This document shows, piece by piece, positions 36,206-44,686 of a stretch of 64,000 bases of DNA. The notes below the pieces were generated by a model, which did no database searches, was not told the origin of the DNA, and saw only the letters and a program-made list of their open reading frames with translations. Position 1 is the stretch's first letter, and the number at the start of each line of letters is the position of its first letter. The stretch is from the NCBI RefSeq assembly GCF_009671065.1, contig NZ_CP046027.1, positions 1,612,001 through 1,676,000 of the forward strand, read 5' to 3'. This DNA is from Neisseria brasiliensis (GTDB taxonomy: Bacteria > Pseudomonadota > Gammaproteobacteria > Burkholderiales > Neisseriaceae). Made by a program: the position numbers and the translations under genes.

Positions 36206-36312
36206 TATCGTCATTTAAAATAGAAATCATACCGCGTGACCAGCTCCCTCATGTATTACTTATACACGGTGGTCGCTGTTGCCTCGTCTTATTTCTCTTT
36301 TAAATGACGATA
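36206..36312. repeat. 107-bp inverted-repeat element upstream of the citE-like gene
   Basis: The left arm (36206-36227, TATCGTCATTTAAAATAGAA then AT) and the right arm (36291-36312) are complementary over about 22 bases with one or two mismatches. The interior includes GTTGCCTCGTCTTATTT, similar to a GTTGCCTCGCCTTAGC segment that recurs in neisserial intergenic repeats as I recall. It codes for nothing visible and probably is a small mobile or repeat element that may carry or displace the promoter. Confidence 0.65.
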
Positions 36313-36349
36313 TGATTTTAGTAGAAACATTGTAGCGGATTTTGATGAT

Positions 36350-36389
36350 AAAAGGCCGTCTGAAAACTTGATTTTCAGACGGCCTTTTA
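36350..36389. terminator. DUS-hairpin terminator for dusA
   Basis: AAAAGGCCGTCTGAAAA and TTTTCAGACGGCCTTTT flank a six-base loop and run into A or T tracts on either side. Confidence 0.85.
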
Positions 36390-36393
36390 TGAT

Positions 36394-37407
36394 TTATTCA
36401 CCCAACCCAAACCGGTTGGCTTTTTCCACTTCACGCCATGCTTCCAAAATCAGCGTGCCGTCATTGTCTTTGAGCAGGAGGGCATCGGAGAGCATGCGCC
36501 GCCAAGTACGTGCGCCTTTGAGGCCGTGCATCAGGCCTAAGCTGTGGCGGACGATGTGGCGCAAGATGGTGCCGCGGCCGCTTTGGATTTGCGCTTGGCT
36601 GTAGGCAAACAGGCGTTGCACTAAGTCGGCGTATTCGATAGGGGCGTGGCTGCTGCCGTAAAACAATTGATCCCATTCGCGCATCACCATCGGGTTGTGG
36701 TAGGCCTCGCGCCCGACCATCACGCCGTCGACGTGTTGGAGGTGTTCGGCGATTTGTTCGTTGGTGGTGATGCCGCCGTTAATCAGGATTTCCAGCTTGG
36801 GAAATTCTTGTTTCAGGCGGTAAACGTAGTCGTATTTCAGTGGTGGAATGTCGCGGTTTTCTTTGGGTGACAAGCCGTCGAGCCATGCGTTGCGGGCATG
36901 GATGATAAAAGTTTTACAGGCGGTTTTGTCGCGTAGGGTGCCGACAAAATCAGCCACGGTTTGGTATTCGGTTTGGCGGTCTACACCGATGCGGTGTTTG
37001 ACGGTAACGGGAATCTGCACGGCATCTTGCATGGTGTTTAAACAATCGGCCACTAAATCGACTTCGTTCATCAAGCAAGCGCCGAATGCGCCTTTTTGCA
37101 CGCGAGGGCTGGGGCAGCCGCAGTTGAGATTGACTTCGTCGTAGCCGTATTCTTCTACCGCTTTGGCGGCTTTGGCCAGCTCGGCAGGGTCGCTGCCGCC
37201 CAGTTGCAGCGCCACGGGATTTTCGCCTTCGTTGAACATGAGAAAGCGGTTTTTGTCGCCATACACAATTGCGCCGGAATTGATCATTTCACTGTAAAGC
37301 CAAGTGTTTTGCGTGATTTGGCGCGCCATGTGGCGGTAGTGGCGATCGGTCCAGTCGAGCATGGGCGCGACGGAAAGGCGGCGAGTGGGTAGGATGTTTG
37401 TGGTCAT
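36394..37407 (-). CDS. dusA: tRNA-dihydrouridine(20/20a) synthase DusA
   Basis: FMN-dependent enzyme of 337 residues that reduces U20/U20a in tRNA. TIM-barrel start RRLSVAPMLDWTDRHYR, active-site Cys in NLNCGCPSPRVQKGAFGACLM, KHRIGVD, FIIHARNAWLDGLSPKENR, and NGGI near the FMN phosphate site identify DusA rather than DusB or DusC. The ribosome site is weak. Monocistronic. Confidence 0.95.
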   Translation of the reverse strand: MTTNILPTRRLSVAPMLDWTDRHYRHMARQITQNTWLYSEMINSGAIVYGDKNRFLMFNEGENPVALQLGGSDPAELAKAAKAVEEYGYDEVNLNCGCPSPRVQKGAFGACLMNEVDLVADCLNTMQDAVQIPVTVKHRIGVDRQTEYQTVADFVGTLRDKTACKTFIIHARNAWLDGLSPKENRDIPPLKYDYVYRLKQEFPKLEILINGGITTNEQIAEHLQHVDGVMVGREAYHNPMVMREWDQLFYGSSHAPIEYADLVQRLFAYSQAQIQSGRGTILRHIVRHSLGLMHGLKGARTWRRMLSDALLLKDNDGTLILEAWREVEKANRFGLGE

Positions 37408-37723
37408 GTCAAGGTGTTAAGCGGGTGCAAATGGGCATGATTATAACAGAGATGACGGCAGCAAAATGGCTGGCGCTGACGCTATCCGGGCGGAATTGTT
37501 TTGTAAGGATAGGTTGCCGATTAAGTGAATATTTCAACGAAGTTTGATTTAAAACATGTTTCTTTCTATGTAATCTTATGTAGTTATATAAATATGTTAG
37601 TATTTGTCAAAATAAAATATTTATTAAATAATATTATGTTTTATATAGTAAATATTTTAAGTTTTTGAATAAAATTTATTTATATATGCTTGTTTATCTC
37701 TTAATATTTGAAAAGGACATGTC
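37408..37723 (+). promoter_or_regulatory. Very AT-rich upstream region of cstA
   Basis: No gene is visible in these 316 bases. From about 37545 the DNA is extremely AT-rich. AGTAAATATTT (37647-37657) and TTGAATA (37665-37671) recur here as upstream of putP. AAAGGA precedes the cstA ATG. Confidence 0.4.
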
Positions 37724-39802
37724 ATGAAAGCGTTGAAATCGTTTCTGATATGGGGCTTGGTGGTGTTGGCAGGGGTATTTGCTTTCGCCACTTTAGCACT
37801 CAGTCGCGGCGAACACGTCAGTGCTATTTGGCTGGTGGTGGCTGCGGTATCGGTATATTGTATTGCCTATCGTTTTTACAGCCTTTATATCTGTAAAAAT
37901 ATTCTGCAGCTCGACCATCGCCGTATGACGCCGGCGGAACGCAACAACAACGGTGTCGATTATGTGCCGACCGATAAAAAAGTATTGTTCGGTCACCACT
38001 TTGCTGCAATTGCGGGTGCGGGTCCGTTGGTAGGGCCTGTGTTGGCATCGCAAATGGGTTATCTGCCGGGCACGCTGTGGATTATTTTTGGTGTGGTATT
38101 GGCTGGTGCCGTGCAGGATATGATGGTGTTGTTTGTGTCTATGCGCCGCGACGGTAAATCCTTGGGCGACATCATCAAACAAGAATTGGGCACGACTGCC
38201 GGCGTGATTGCGTCTATCGGTATTCTGATGATTATGATCATCATCACATCGGTATTGGCCTTGATTGTGGTAAAAGCGCTGACCCATAGCCCTTGGGGTA
38301 CGTTTACCATTGCCGTAACTGTGCCGATTGCGCTGTTTATGGGTTTCTACGCTCGCTTTATCCGCCCGGGTCATTTGGGTGAAATCGCGATTGTCGGCTT
38401 TATCGCCATGATGAGCGCCGTAATCTTCGGTAATCATGTGGCCGAAAGTGCGATTGGCCCTTGGTTTGACTTGAATGGCGTGCAATTGGCCTTCGGCATT
38501 ATGCTGTATGGCGGTATTTCTTCGCTGCTGCCGGTGTGGTTCTTGATGACACCGCGCGATTATCTGGCGACTTTCCTGAAAATCGGTACCATCATTGCAT
38601 TGGCCATCGGTATTATTGTGGTTGGTCCGGTGCTGAAAATGCCGGCTGTGACCCACTTTATCGACGGTACCGGTCCGGTGTTCTCCGGTAAGCTGTTCCC
38701 GTTCTTATTCATTACCATTGCTTGCGGTGCGGTATCCGGTTTCCATGCGCTGATTTCTTCCGGTACCACCCCTAAAATGATTGAAAACGAAACCCACGTT
38801 CGCGCCATCGGTTATGGCGGTATGTTGATGGAAAGTTTCGTGGCCATTATGGCTCTGGCTGCGGCTTGCGTGTTGGAACCAGGCGTGTACTTCGCCATGA
38901 ACAGCCCTGCGGCTTTGATTGGTACTGACCCTGCAACGGCGGCGCATGCCATCACTACTCATCTGCAAATTCCAGTGGATGCGGCAACTTTGGCCAATAC
39001 TGCGCGTGAAGTGGGTGAGAATTCGATTCTGTCCCGTGCCGGTGGTGCACCGACTTTAGCCGTCGGTATGGCACACATCATGAGCCAATTGATTCCGGGC
39101 GAAGCAATGATGGCCTTCTGGTATCACTTTGCGCTGTTGTTTGAAGCCATGTTTATTTTGACTGCGGTGGACGCAGGTACCCGTACTTCACGCTTTATGG
39201 TGCAAGATTTGCTGGGTATTTTTGTGAAACCTTTGGGCACCGGTCAGGGCATGTTCTCGAATTTGGTGGCCACTTTCCTGACCGTTGGCGCATGGGGCTA
39301 CTTTCTCTACACCGGTGTGACTGACCCATTGGGCGGCATCAATTCGCTGTGGCCTTTATTCGGTATCGGTAACCAAATGCTGGCCGGTATGGCGCTGATT
39401 ATGGTAGCGGTTGTGTTGGTAAAAATGAAAAAAGAACGTTATGTATGGGTGCCGTTGGTACCGGCCATGGGCTTATTGATTGTGACTGCCGTGGCTTCCA
39501 TGCAGAAACTGTTTGATTCCGACCCACGTGTCAGCTTCTTGGCACACGCTGCACAATACCGTGAAGCGGCTGCGCGTGGCGAAGTGTTGGCTCCGGCCAA
39601 AGACGTGGCGCAAATGGGGCAGATTGTCTTCAACGACTATGTCAACTCAGGTTTGTGCGCAGCATTTATGCTGGTTGTGATTTTCATCGCCATCTACGGC
39701 TTGATGACTGCCATGAAAGCGCGTAAAGTGGCTTGGCCGACTGCGAAAGAAGTCCCTGCCGTTTACCGTGACGAGGTTCAAACCAATGAGAAAATTGCTT
39801 AA
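37724..39802 (+). CDS. cstA: Carbon starvation protein CstA family pyruvate/peptide transporter
   Basis: Inner-membrane protein of 692 residues with about 16-18 hydrophobic segments. It shows the CstA N-terminal block (DYVPTDKKVLFGHHFAAIAGAGPLVGP), HALISSGTTPKMIENETHVRAIGYGGML and the long C-terminal helices. Family members import pyruvate (BtsT) or have been linked to peptide uptake; substrate is inferred. Its end overlaps the start of a DUF466 gene, the usual partner. Confidence 0.93.
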   Translation: MKALKSFLIWGLVVLAGVFAFATLALSRGEHVSAIWLVVAAVSVYCIAYRFYSLYICKNILQLDHRRMTPAERNNNGVDYVPTDKKVLFGHHFAAIAGAGPLVGPVLASQMGYLPGTLWIIFGVVLAGAVQDMMVLFVSMRRDGKSLGDIIKQELGTTAGVIASIGILMIMIIITSVLALIVVKALTHSPWGTFTIAVTVPIALFMGFYARFIRPGHLGEIAIVGFIAMMSAVIFGNHVAESAIGPWFDLNGVQLAFGIMLYGGISSLLPVWFLMTPRDYLATFLKIGTIIALAIGIIVVGPVLKMPAVTHFIDGTGPVFSGKLFPFLFITIACGAVSGFHALISSGTTPKMIENETHVRAIGYGGMLMESFVAIMALAAACVLEPGVYFAMNSPAALIGTDPATAAHAITTHLQIPVDAATLANTAREVGENSILSRAGGAPTLAVGMAHIMSQLIPGEAMMAFWYHFALLFEAMFILTAVDAGTRTSRFMVQDLLGIFVKPLGTGQGMFSNLVATFLTVGAWGYFLYTGVTDPLGGINSLWPLFGIGNQMLAGMALIMVAVVLVKMKKERYVWVPLVPAMGLLIVTAVASMQKLFDSDPRVSFLAHAAQYREAAARGEVLAPAKDVAQMGQIVFNDYVNSGLCAAFMLVVIFIAIYGLMTAMKARKVAWPTAKEVPAVYRDEVQTNEKIA

Positions 39803-39992
39803 TCATCCTTTAATAGGCCGTCTGAAAAAAGCGCATAAGAGCTTTTGTGTCGCTGCCAATTATATGGCCGGTATTCCGGATTACGACCGCTATGTTGCCC
39901 AGCAACGCAAATATAATCCGAATACGCCGGTGATGACTCGGGCGCAGTTTATCGAGTATTGCCGAATCAAAAGCGGTGGCGGCTGCTGTTGA
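39786..39992 (+). CDS. YbdD/YjiX family (DUF466) small protein, CstA partner
   Basis: Protein of 68 residues. The frame is open from 39768, but the ATG at 39786 (MRKLLNHPLIGRLKKAHK) follows GAGG by nine bases and overlaps the cstA stop by 17 bases, so translation is coupled. The NYMAGIPDYDRYVAQQRKYNP and PVMTRAQFIEY segments match DUF466 proteins, which almost always follow cstA and are thought to be needed for transport. It ends GGGCC with two adjacent cysteines. A DUS is inside the gene near the start. Confidence 0.9.
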   Translation: MRKLLNHPLIGRLKKAHKSFCVAANYMAGIPDYDRYVAQQRKYNPNTPVMTRAQFIEYCRIKSGGGCC

Positions 39993-39997
39993 AAGAT

Positions 39998-40033
39998 GAA
40001 AAAAGCCCTGTATGGTGACATGCAGGGTTTTTT
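39998..40033 (+). terminator. Rho-independent terminator after the cstA unit
   Basis: AAAAAGCCCTGTAT pairs with ATGCAGGGTTTTTT with one mismatch and a six-base loop. It is a conventional, non-DUS terminator. Confidence 0.85.
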
Positions 40034-40188
40034 CTTGTGGGGTAAGGGATAAACAGGGGGCGCTATCTTTCAATGGTCTTTCAATGGCTTAGTGCTGTAA
40101 GTGTGATGTTTCGCTTTTGTACGATATTGGCTTCGATTGATACTCAAATTTGAGATTGGCAGCAGTTGTAGTTTTTGATTCATTAAAT

Positions 40189-40223
40189 AAAGGCCGTCTG
40201 AAAAAAATTTTCAGACGGCCTTT
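40189..40223. terminator. DUS-hairpin terminator downstream of the decayed membrane gene
   Basis: AAAGGCCGTCTGAAAA and TTTTCAGACGGCCTTT face each other, placed for minus-strand transcripts from the 40 kb gene. Confidence 0.8.
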
Positions 40224-40236
40224 AAAGACTCATGCT

Positions 40237-40877
40237 TTATGATTTAGATTTAGGTTGATACAGAAAAATAGCAATACACAATAAAACCGGTAACGCCATT
40301 TCAGTAGATTCTTCCAATGATTAAATAATCACCGCCGAACGCTCAGAAAGCGTGATATTAAACAGTTCATCTAATTGCGCATTCAATCGGTCGATAAACT
40401 TGCTGGCCACCAGTAACACAAAAGCCAGAATCGTGTAACCATACGCTACCGGCCATGGGCGTGATGATTGGCGCAGCTGCTTGAGGAAGGTTTTGCCCAA
40501 ATAAAATGCCAGTAATAATAAAAATAAGCAAATTGCAGCACCGAGCAGCTTATCGGATAAAGGAATCACATCGCTGCGATAGAAATTGTTTTTAAAAAGC
40601 TCATGCTGAATAAAGATTTGTGTAAATCCATTTCACGCAAGCCAAATAATACCGCTGTGGCCGCAGTAGCCAAGCGGGTCAAAACGGTAAAACGGGTGCA
40701 TAAGCACACAATCGCCAATAAAAACCATAAATAAGGGCTGAAGATTTCAAATGTACCCGATTCGCTGAATAAGAAATTAGCCAAATCTAAGGGCGCAAAA
40801 ACCGCAACATGCAAAACCAATGCCCAATATACAGTCAACAGCAAAGTGCTGATTAAAAAATGACGAGATAAGTTCAT
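40237..40877 (-). pseudogene. Decayed small multi-pass membrane protein gene
   Basis: No named family. The ATG at 40877 (MNLSRHFLISTLLLTVYWAL) opens a frame with three or four membrane segments and the block GLREMDLHKSLFSMSFLK. It then breaks: adding one A in the run of five at 40589-40593 continues as NNFYRSDVIPLSDKLLGAAIC and two further membrane segments. That frame reaches TAA at 40321-40323, yet continues in frame as SLEESTEMALPVLLCIAIFLYQ to a second stop at 40237-40239, which looks like a natural last helix. Repairing both lesions gives 213 residues. Alternatively the two halves could be separate genes coupled through a GTGA overlap (40566-40569). No gene follows in the same direction. 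Confidence 0.65.
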
Positions 40878-40966
40878 GATGATTTGAATACATATAAGAG
40901 TGTACGGCATTGTACGCCACAATGGATGAGACGTGTTAATTTATGCGGATCATATTGTAAAAGAAG

Positions 40967-41005
40967 AAGCCATCTGAAAAATTAGATAAGTATTTCAGAT
41001 GGCTT
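40967..41005. terminator. Variant-DUS hairpin terminator after the copper receptor gene
   Basis: AAGCCATCTGAAA and TTTCAGATGGCTT form a perfect stem although both arms carry the same compensating change away from the uptake core. Confidence 0.75.
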
Positions 41006-41065
41006 TAAGTCAATTATTAGATTGATTCGTTACGTGATACTCGAAAGCTGATGTTATCGAAGCGC

Positions 41066-43000
41066 TTAAAACTGCATCTGCCCCCGCAGCCAGAATTGTC
41101 GTCCAGGCTCATTAACACGGGTTGTTTGAACCCCAGCTGAGGCATTTCCGGCCTTGTTGACGAATTCAGCATAGGTTTTATTAAACACGTTATCCACTCC
41201 GGCTTGAAGAATGGCATTTTTATTGATTTTCCAGCCTGCATTGAGTGACAAAACACCAAAGCCTGCAGAAGCGCCGATATCTTGTCCAATAATATTACCT
41301 TGCCCTTTGGCAAAACGCTTTTGTTTATTGACTACGCGCCATAGTGCCCCGGCATTAAATTTACCATTATCCCAGTTAAGTGAGGTTTTCCAGTCTAGTG
41401 GAGGTGTTTGAGCTAGAGGGATATTATCGGTACGGTTTTTTCCATAAGTATAGGCAAGGCTGCTGCCTATTGTCCAATTTGGTGCAAAGCGATAATTGAA
41501 CTCAGCTTCACCGCCAAACCGTTCAGCTCTAATATTACGTGCACCAACCGAATTATCAACAAGAATAAAATTATTAATACGACTGCCAAATAGTGATACA
41601 GAGGCACGCCATTTGTCATTTTGCCAAATTACCCCGGTATCTATTTGGTTGTTACGCTCTGGTAATAAATCTTCACTACGGTTACGTTCCCAATAATCCG
41701 GAGCACGTTCCGCTGTTCCTAAGCCTAAATAGTATTTGGTATTTCCTGCCTGATGTTCATAGCGTAAAAATCCTGAATTTAAATTATATTTTTGGGTTCT
41801 GGCAGTATCATTGAGCGGGTATGCATCATAAATGGCTTTAATTTCGTCATGCCGATAACCGGCGATCCAGTTTTGATGGTCAGTATATGCCCAGTTGGCT
41901 TCAGCAAAACCTCCCCAATGTGTGAAATTTTGATTGGGCGTATACGGTTTGCTTGCATAATCTGTACCACTACGCGATGAATGTTTATCACGCATATAAT
42001 CTATGCCTGTTTGTAATTCAATATTGTTAAAATCAAATGTGGTTTTTAACTGAGCAGTATCGGTTTCACGTTTGGGGTTATTTGCACGTGCCATTCCTGG
42101 GCGAACAGGCCGCATGCTGTAATTGTCCATAACATGATCAATAGTACTTTGGCCATAACGGAATTCTGCTTCCGCAAACCAATCATTAATATTGTGTTGT
42201 ACGCCGCGGACATTCCAAGCGTCACGGTCAAATTTGCTACCATCCATCATTCGGTCTGAATAGGCTGCTTTTGCCCGACTGCGCTCATAAGTTGCTGCCA
42301 ATAAGGTATCTGGTGAAGGGGTTAGACCTAATTGTAGCATTTGGCTGTTGCGTTCAAAATTAGAATGGGCTTTATTGTTGTCCCCATCTTGGTAATCGTC
42401 TGAGGTGTTGTAAGTAGCATTTAGACGCGCATAGCCTAGTTCATTTCCTACAGTCCCATCCACCATCGCATCGTGCCTACCAAAACTACCGATGGTATAG
42501 GCTGTATTAAAATGTATATTTTTTTCATGAAATTTTGGTTCTTTGCGTACAAAGCGTGCTGAACCTGCTACTAATCCGGTACCTTGGGTGACGGTCTGTG
42601 GCCCCTTGGTAATAACAACCTGATCATAGGAATTGGGAAAAATATAGGCAGTAGGCGGATCCATACGGCCTCCGCAACCGCCATAGATGAATTGATCATC
42701 GGCTTGAATGGCTAAACGTGAACCGCCTAAACCACGAAATAAAGGGTCACCAGATGTACCGCCTTTTCGAATGACATTCATATTAGGGACAGACAGTAAT
42801 AATCCTGCTCCATCGTTTGCGGGTAAGGGCTGGACGGCTCTTTTGGTATTAAACTGCACAATATTTGCACGGTTTTGTGGTGCAGCAGTCACAACAACTG
42901 GTTCTAGTTCTTGGTGGAGAGGTGGTAATTCGGTACTACCCCAAGTGGTACTGATAGAGAAACTTAATGGTAGTAAACTTAGAAAAGGAGAAGGTTTCAT
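41066..43000 (-). CDS. TonB-dependent outer-membrane copper receptor, OprC/NosA type
   Basis: Outer-membrane gated beta-barrel receptor of 644 residues powered by TonB. A signal sequence is followed by the TonB box EPVVVTA (33-39) and a plug domain with GGSRLAIQADDQFIYGG. C109-G-G-R-M113 in YGGCGGRMDPPTAYIF is the CxxxM copper-binding motif of Pseudomonas OprC. The barrel ends in FWLRGQMQF with a C-terminal aromatic. It is AT-richer than its neighbours and lacks any intact DUS over nearly 2 kb, which suggests transfer from outside the DUS pool. An FNR-like box sits upstream, so anaerobic expression is likely. Copper would serve nitrite or N2O respiration or cbb3 oxidase. Confidence 0.88.
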   Translation of the reverse strand: MKPSPFLSLLPLSFSISTTWGSTELPPLHQELEPVVVTAAPQNRANIVQFNTKRAVQPLPANDGAGLLLSVPNMNVIRKGGTSGDPLFRGLGGSRLAIQADDQFIYGGCGGRMDPPTAYIFPNSYDQVVITKGPQTVTQGTGLVAGSARFVRKEPKFHEKNIHFNTAYTIGSFGRHDAMVDGTVGNELGYARLNATYNTSDDYQDGDNNKAHSNFERNSQMLQLGLTPSPDTLLAATYERSRAKAAYSDRMMDGSKFDRDAWNVRGVQHNINDWFAEAEFRYGQSTIDHVMDNYSMRPVRPGMARANNPKRETDTAQLKTTFDFNNIELQTGIDYMRDKHSSRSGTDYASKPYTPNQNFTHWGGFAEANWAYTDHQNWIAGYRHDEIKAIYDAYPLNDTARTQKYNLNSGFLRYEHQAGNTKYYLGLGTAERAPDYWERNRSEDLLPERNNQIDTGVIWQNDKWRASVSLFGSRINNFILVDNSVGARNIRAERFGGEAEFNYRFAPNWTIGSSLAYTYGKNRTDNIPLAQTPPLDWKTSLNWDNGKFNAGALWRVVNKQKRFAKGQGNIIGQDIGASAGFGVLSLNAGWKINKNAILQAGVDNVFNKTYAEFVNKAGNASAGVQTTRVNEPGRQFWLRGQMQF

Positions 43001-43092
43001 TTTATGCTTTCGGATAAATGAATAGGGGCTTAGGAAGCAAAATCATCAAAAAACCTGATAAGCTCCTAATTTATTATAACATAACTGCGCAA

Positions 43093-43145
43093 ATTCTAAT
43101 GCTAGATGAATTCATGTTAATTGATTAAAGTCAATTAACATGAAT
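43093..43145 (-). promoter_or_regulatory. FNR/CRP-type operator and -10 upstream of the copper receptor gene
   Basis: TTGATTAAAGTCAA at 43121-43134 differs by one base from the FNR consensus TTGAT-N4-ATCAA. It lies inside a longer perfect inverted repeat, ATTCATGTTAATTGA (43110-43124) and its complement (43131-43145). On the minus strand TAGAAT (43098-43093) predicts a start at about 43086, placing the box centre (43127.5) at -41.5, the class II activator position. No good -35 is needed then. Confidence 0.65.
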
Positions 43146-43198
43146 ATTTTAATGTTAATATTTAACCATTTTGCTTAGAGACTATTTTGAAAAAATAA

Positions 43199-43244
43199 AA
43201 AGCCGTCTGAAACGTTCCGATAATACAACGTTTCAGACGGCCTT
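43199..43244. terminator. DUS-hairpin terminator downstream of glnA
   Basis: AAGCCGTCTGAAACGTT and AACGTTTCAGACGGCCTT form a long stem with a ten-base loop and one G change. Confidence 0.8.
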
Positions 43245-43267
43245 AATTCAATCAAAGATTGATGTAA

Positions 43268-44686
43268 TTACAGGCTGTAATACATTTCAAATTCCAGCGG
43301 ATGCGGCGCCATGCGTACGCGGCGGACATCTTCTTCTTTGAAGGCGATGTAGCTTTCGATCCAGTCTTTGCTGAACACGCCGCCGCGGGTCAGGAATTCG
43401 TGGTCTTCTTTCAACGCAGCTAAGGCTTCGTCTAAAGAGGCGCACACGGTTGGTACCAAAGCGTCTTCTTCCGGTGGCAAGTCGTAGAGGTTTTTGGTGG
43501 CCGGATCGCCCGGGTGGATTTTGTTTTGGATACCGTCCAAACCGGCCATCAGCAAGGCGGCGAAACACAAGTAAGGGTTGGCCATTGGGTCAGGGAAACG
43601 CGCTTCGATGCGGCGGGCTTTTACGCTGTTTACCGATGGAATGCGGATAGAGGCCGAACGGTTTTTCGCTGAGTAAGCCAGTTTTACCGGTGCTTCAAAG
43701 TGTGGCACTAAGCGTTTGTACGAGTTGGTTGACGGGTTACAAATCGCGTTCAAGGCTTTGGCGTGTTTGATGATGCCGCCGATGTAGTAGAGCGCGGTAT
43801 CGCTCAAACCTGCGTAGCCGTCGCCGGCAAACAAGTTTTGGCCGTCTTTCCAAATCGATTGGTGCACGTGCATGCCTGAGCCGTTGTCGCCCATAATGGG
43901 TTTTGGCATGAAGGTGGCGGTTTTACCGAAGTTGTGTGCCACGTTCCAAATCACGTATTTCATGTCTTGGGTTTGGTCGGCGCGGCGGACTAAGGTGCCG
44001 AATTTGGTACCCAGTTCCATTTGCGAGCCGGTGCCCACTTCGCCGTGATGCACTTCGACTTCGATGCCGATTTCTTCCAAAATATTCACCATGGCCGAGC
44101 GCAAGTCTTGGCCTTGGTCAACCGGTGCCACAGGCGCGTAGCCGCCTTTAACCATTGGGCGGTGGCCGGTGTTTTGGCCGTCAAGATGCGCGCCGCTTGA
44201 CCAGGCGCCGCTTTCAGAAGTGATTTCATAGCGGGTTTTGTGCATGGCGGTTTCAAATGCTACGCCGTCAAACACGAAAAATTCCGGCTCAGGACCGAAG
44301 AAAGCAGTGTCGCCAATGCCTGAAGATTTCAAGTAGGCTTCGGCGCGTTTGGCGATAGAGCGCGGGTCGCGGTCGTAGCCTTGGCCGTCGGCAGGGTCGA
44401 TCACGTCGCAGGTAATCACGACGGTGGTGTCATCGTAAAACGGATCGATAAAGGCAGTGGACGCATCGGGGCGCAACTGCATGTCGGAAGCTTGAACGCC
44501 TTTCCAGCCGCCCATAGAAGAGCCGTCGAAGGCTTGGCCGTTTTCAAACCAGTCTTCAGGGTCTTCCAATACGATGCGTGATGGAATGGTAAAGTGGTGT
44601 TGTTTACCTTTGGTATCGGTAAAACGCAAATCAACGAAGCGCGCTTCGCTTTCTTCAATCAGTTTTACAACGTCTTTAATAGACAT
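43268..44686 (-). CDS. glnA: Glutamine synthetase type I
   Basis: Dodecameric enzyme subunit of 472 residues that makes glutamine from glutamate, ammonia and ATP. A TTG lies two codons upstream in frame, but AGGAG before the ATG at 44686 (MSIKDVVKLIEES) settles the start. Visible features are the beta-Asp50-like loop (FDGSSMGGWK), metal-ligand blocks PEPEFFVFD and HGEVGTGSQ, NGSGMHVHQS, and the ATP/glutamate block FPDPMANPYLCFAALLMAG. Y401 in NLYDLPPEE is the adenylylation site, so GlnE-type control is expected. The transcript leader can form a 55-base hairpin. Confidence 0.97.
   Translation of the reverse strand: MSIKDVVKLIEESEARFVDLRFTDTKGKQHHFTIPSRIVLEDPEDWFENGQAFDGSSMGGWKGVQASDMQLRPDASTAFIDPFYDDTTVVITCDVIDPADGQGYDRDPRSIAKRAEAYLKSSGIGDTAFFGPEPEFFVFDGVAFETAMHKTRYEITSESGAWSSGAHLDGQNTGHRPMVKGGYAPVAPVDQGQDLRSAMVNILEEIGIEVEVHHGEVGTGSQMELGTKFGTLVRRADQTQDMKYVIWNVAHNFGKTATFMPKPIMGDNGSGMHVHQSIWKDGQNLFAGDGYAGLSDTALYYIGGIIKHAKALNAICNPSTNSYKRLVPHFEAPVKLAYSAKNRSASIRIPSVNSVKARRIEARFPDPMANPYLCFAALLMAGLDGIQNKIHPGDPATKNLYDLPPEEDALVPTVCASLDEALAALKEDHEFLTRGGVFSKDWIESYIAFKEEDVRRVRMAPHPLEFEMYYSL

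Noticed and set aside
37793..38656. 287-codon minus-strand ORF opposite cstA
   Set aside because: His- and Gln-rich composition is typical of the complement of membrane-protein codons.
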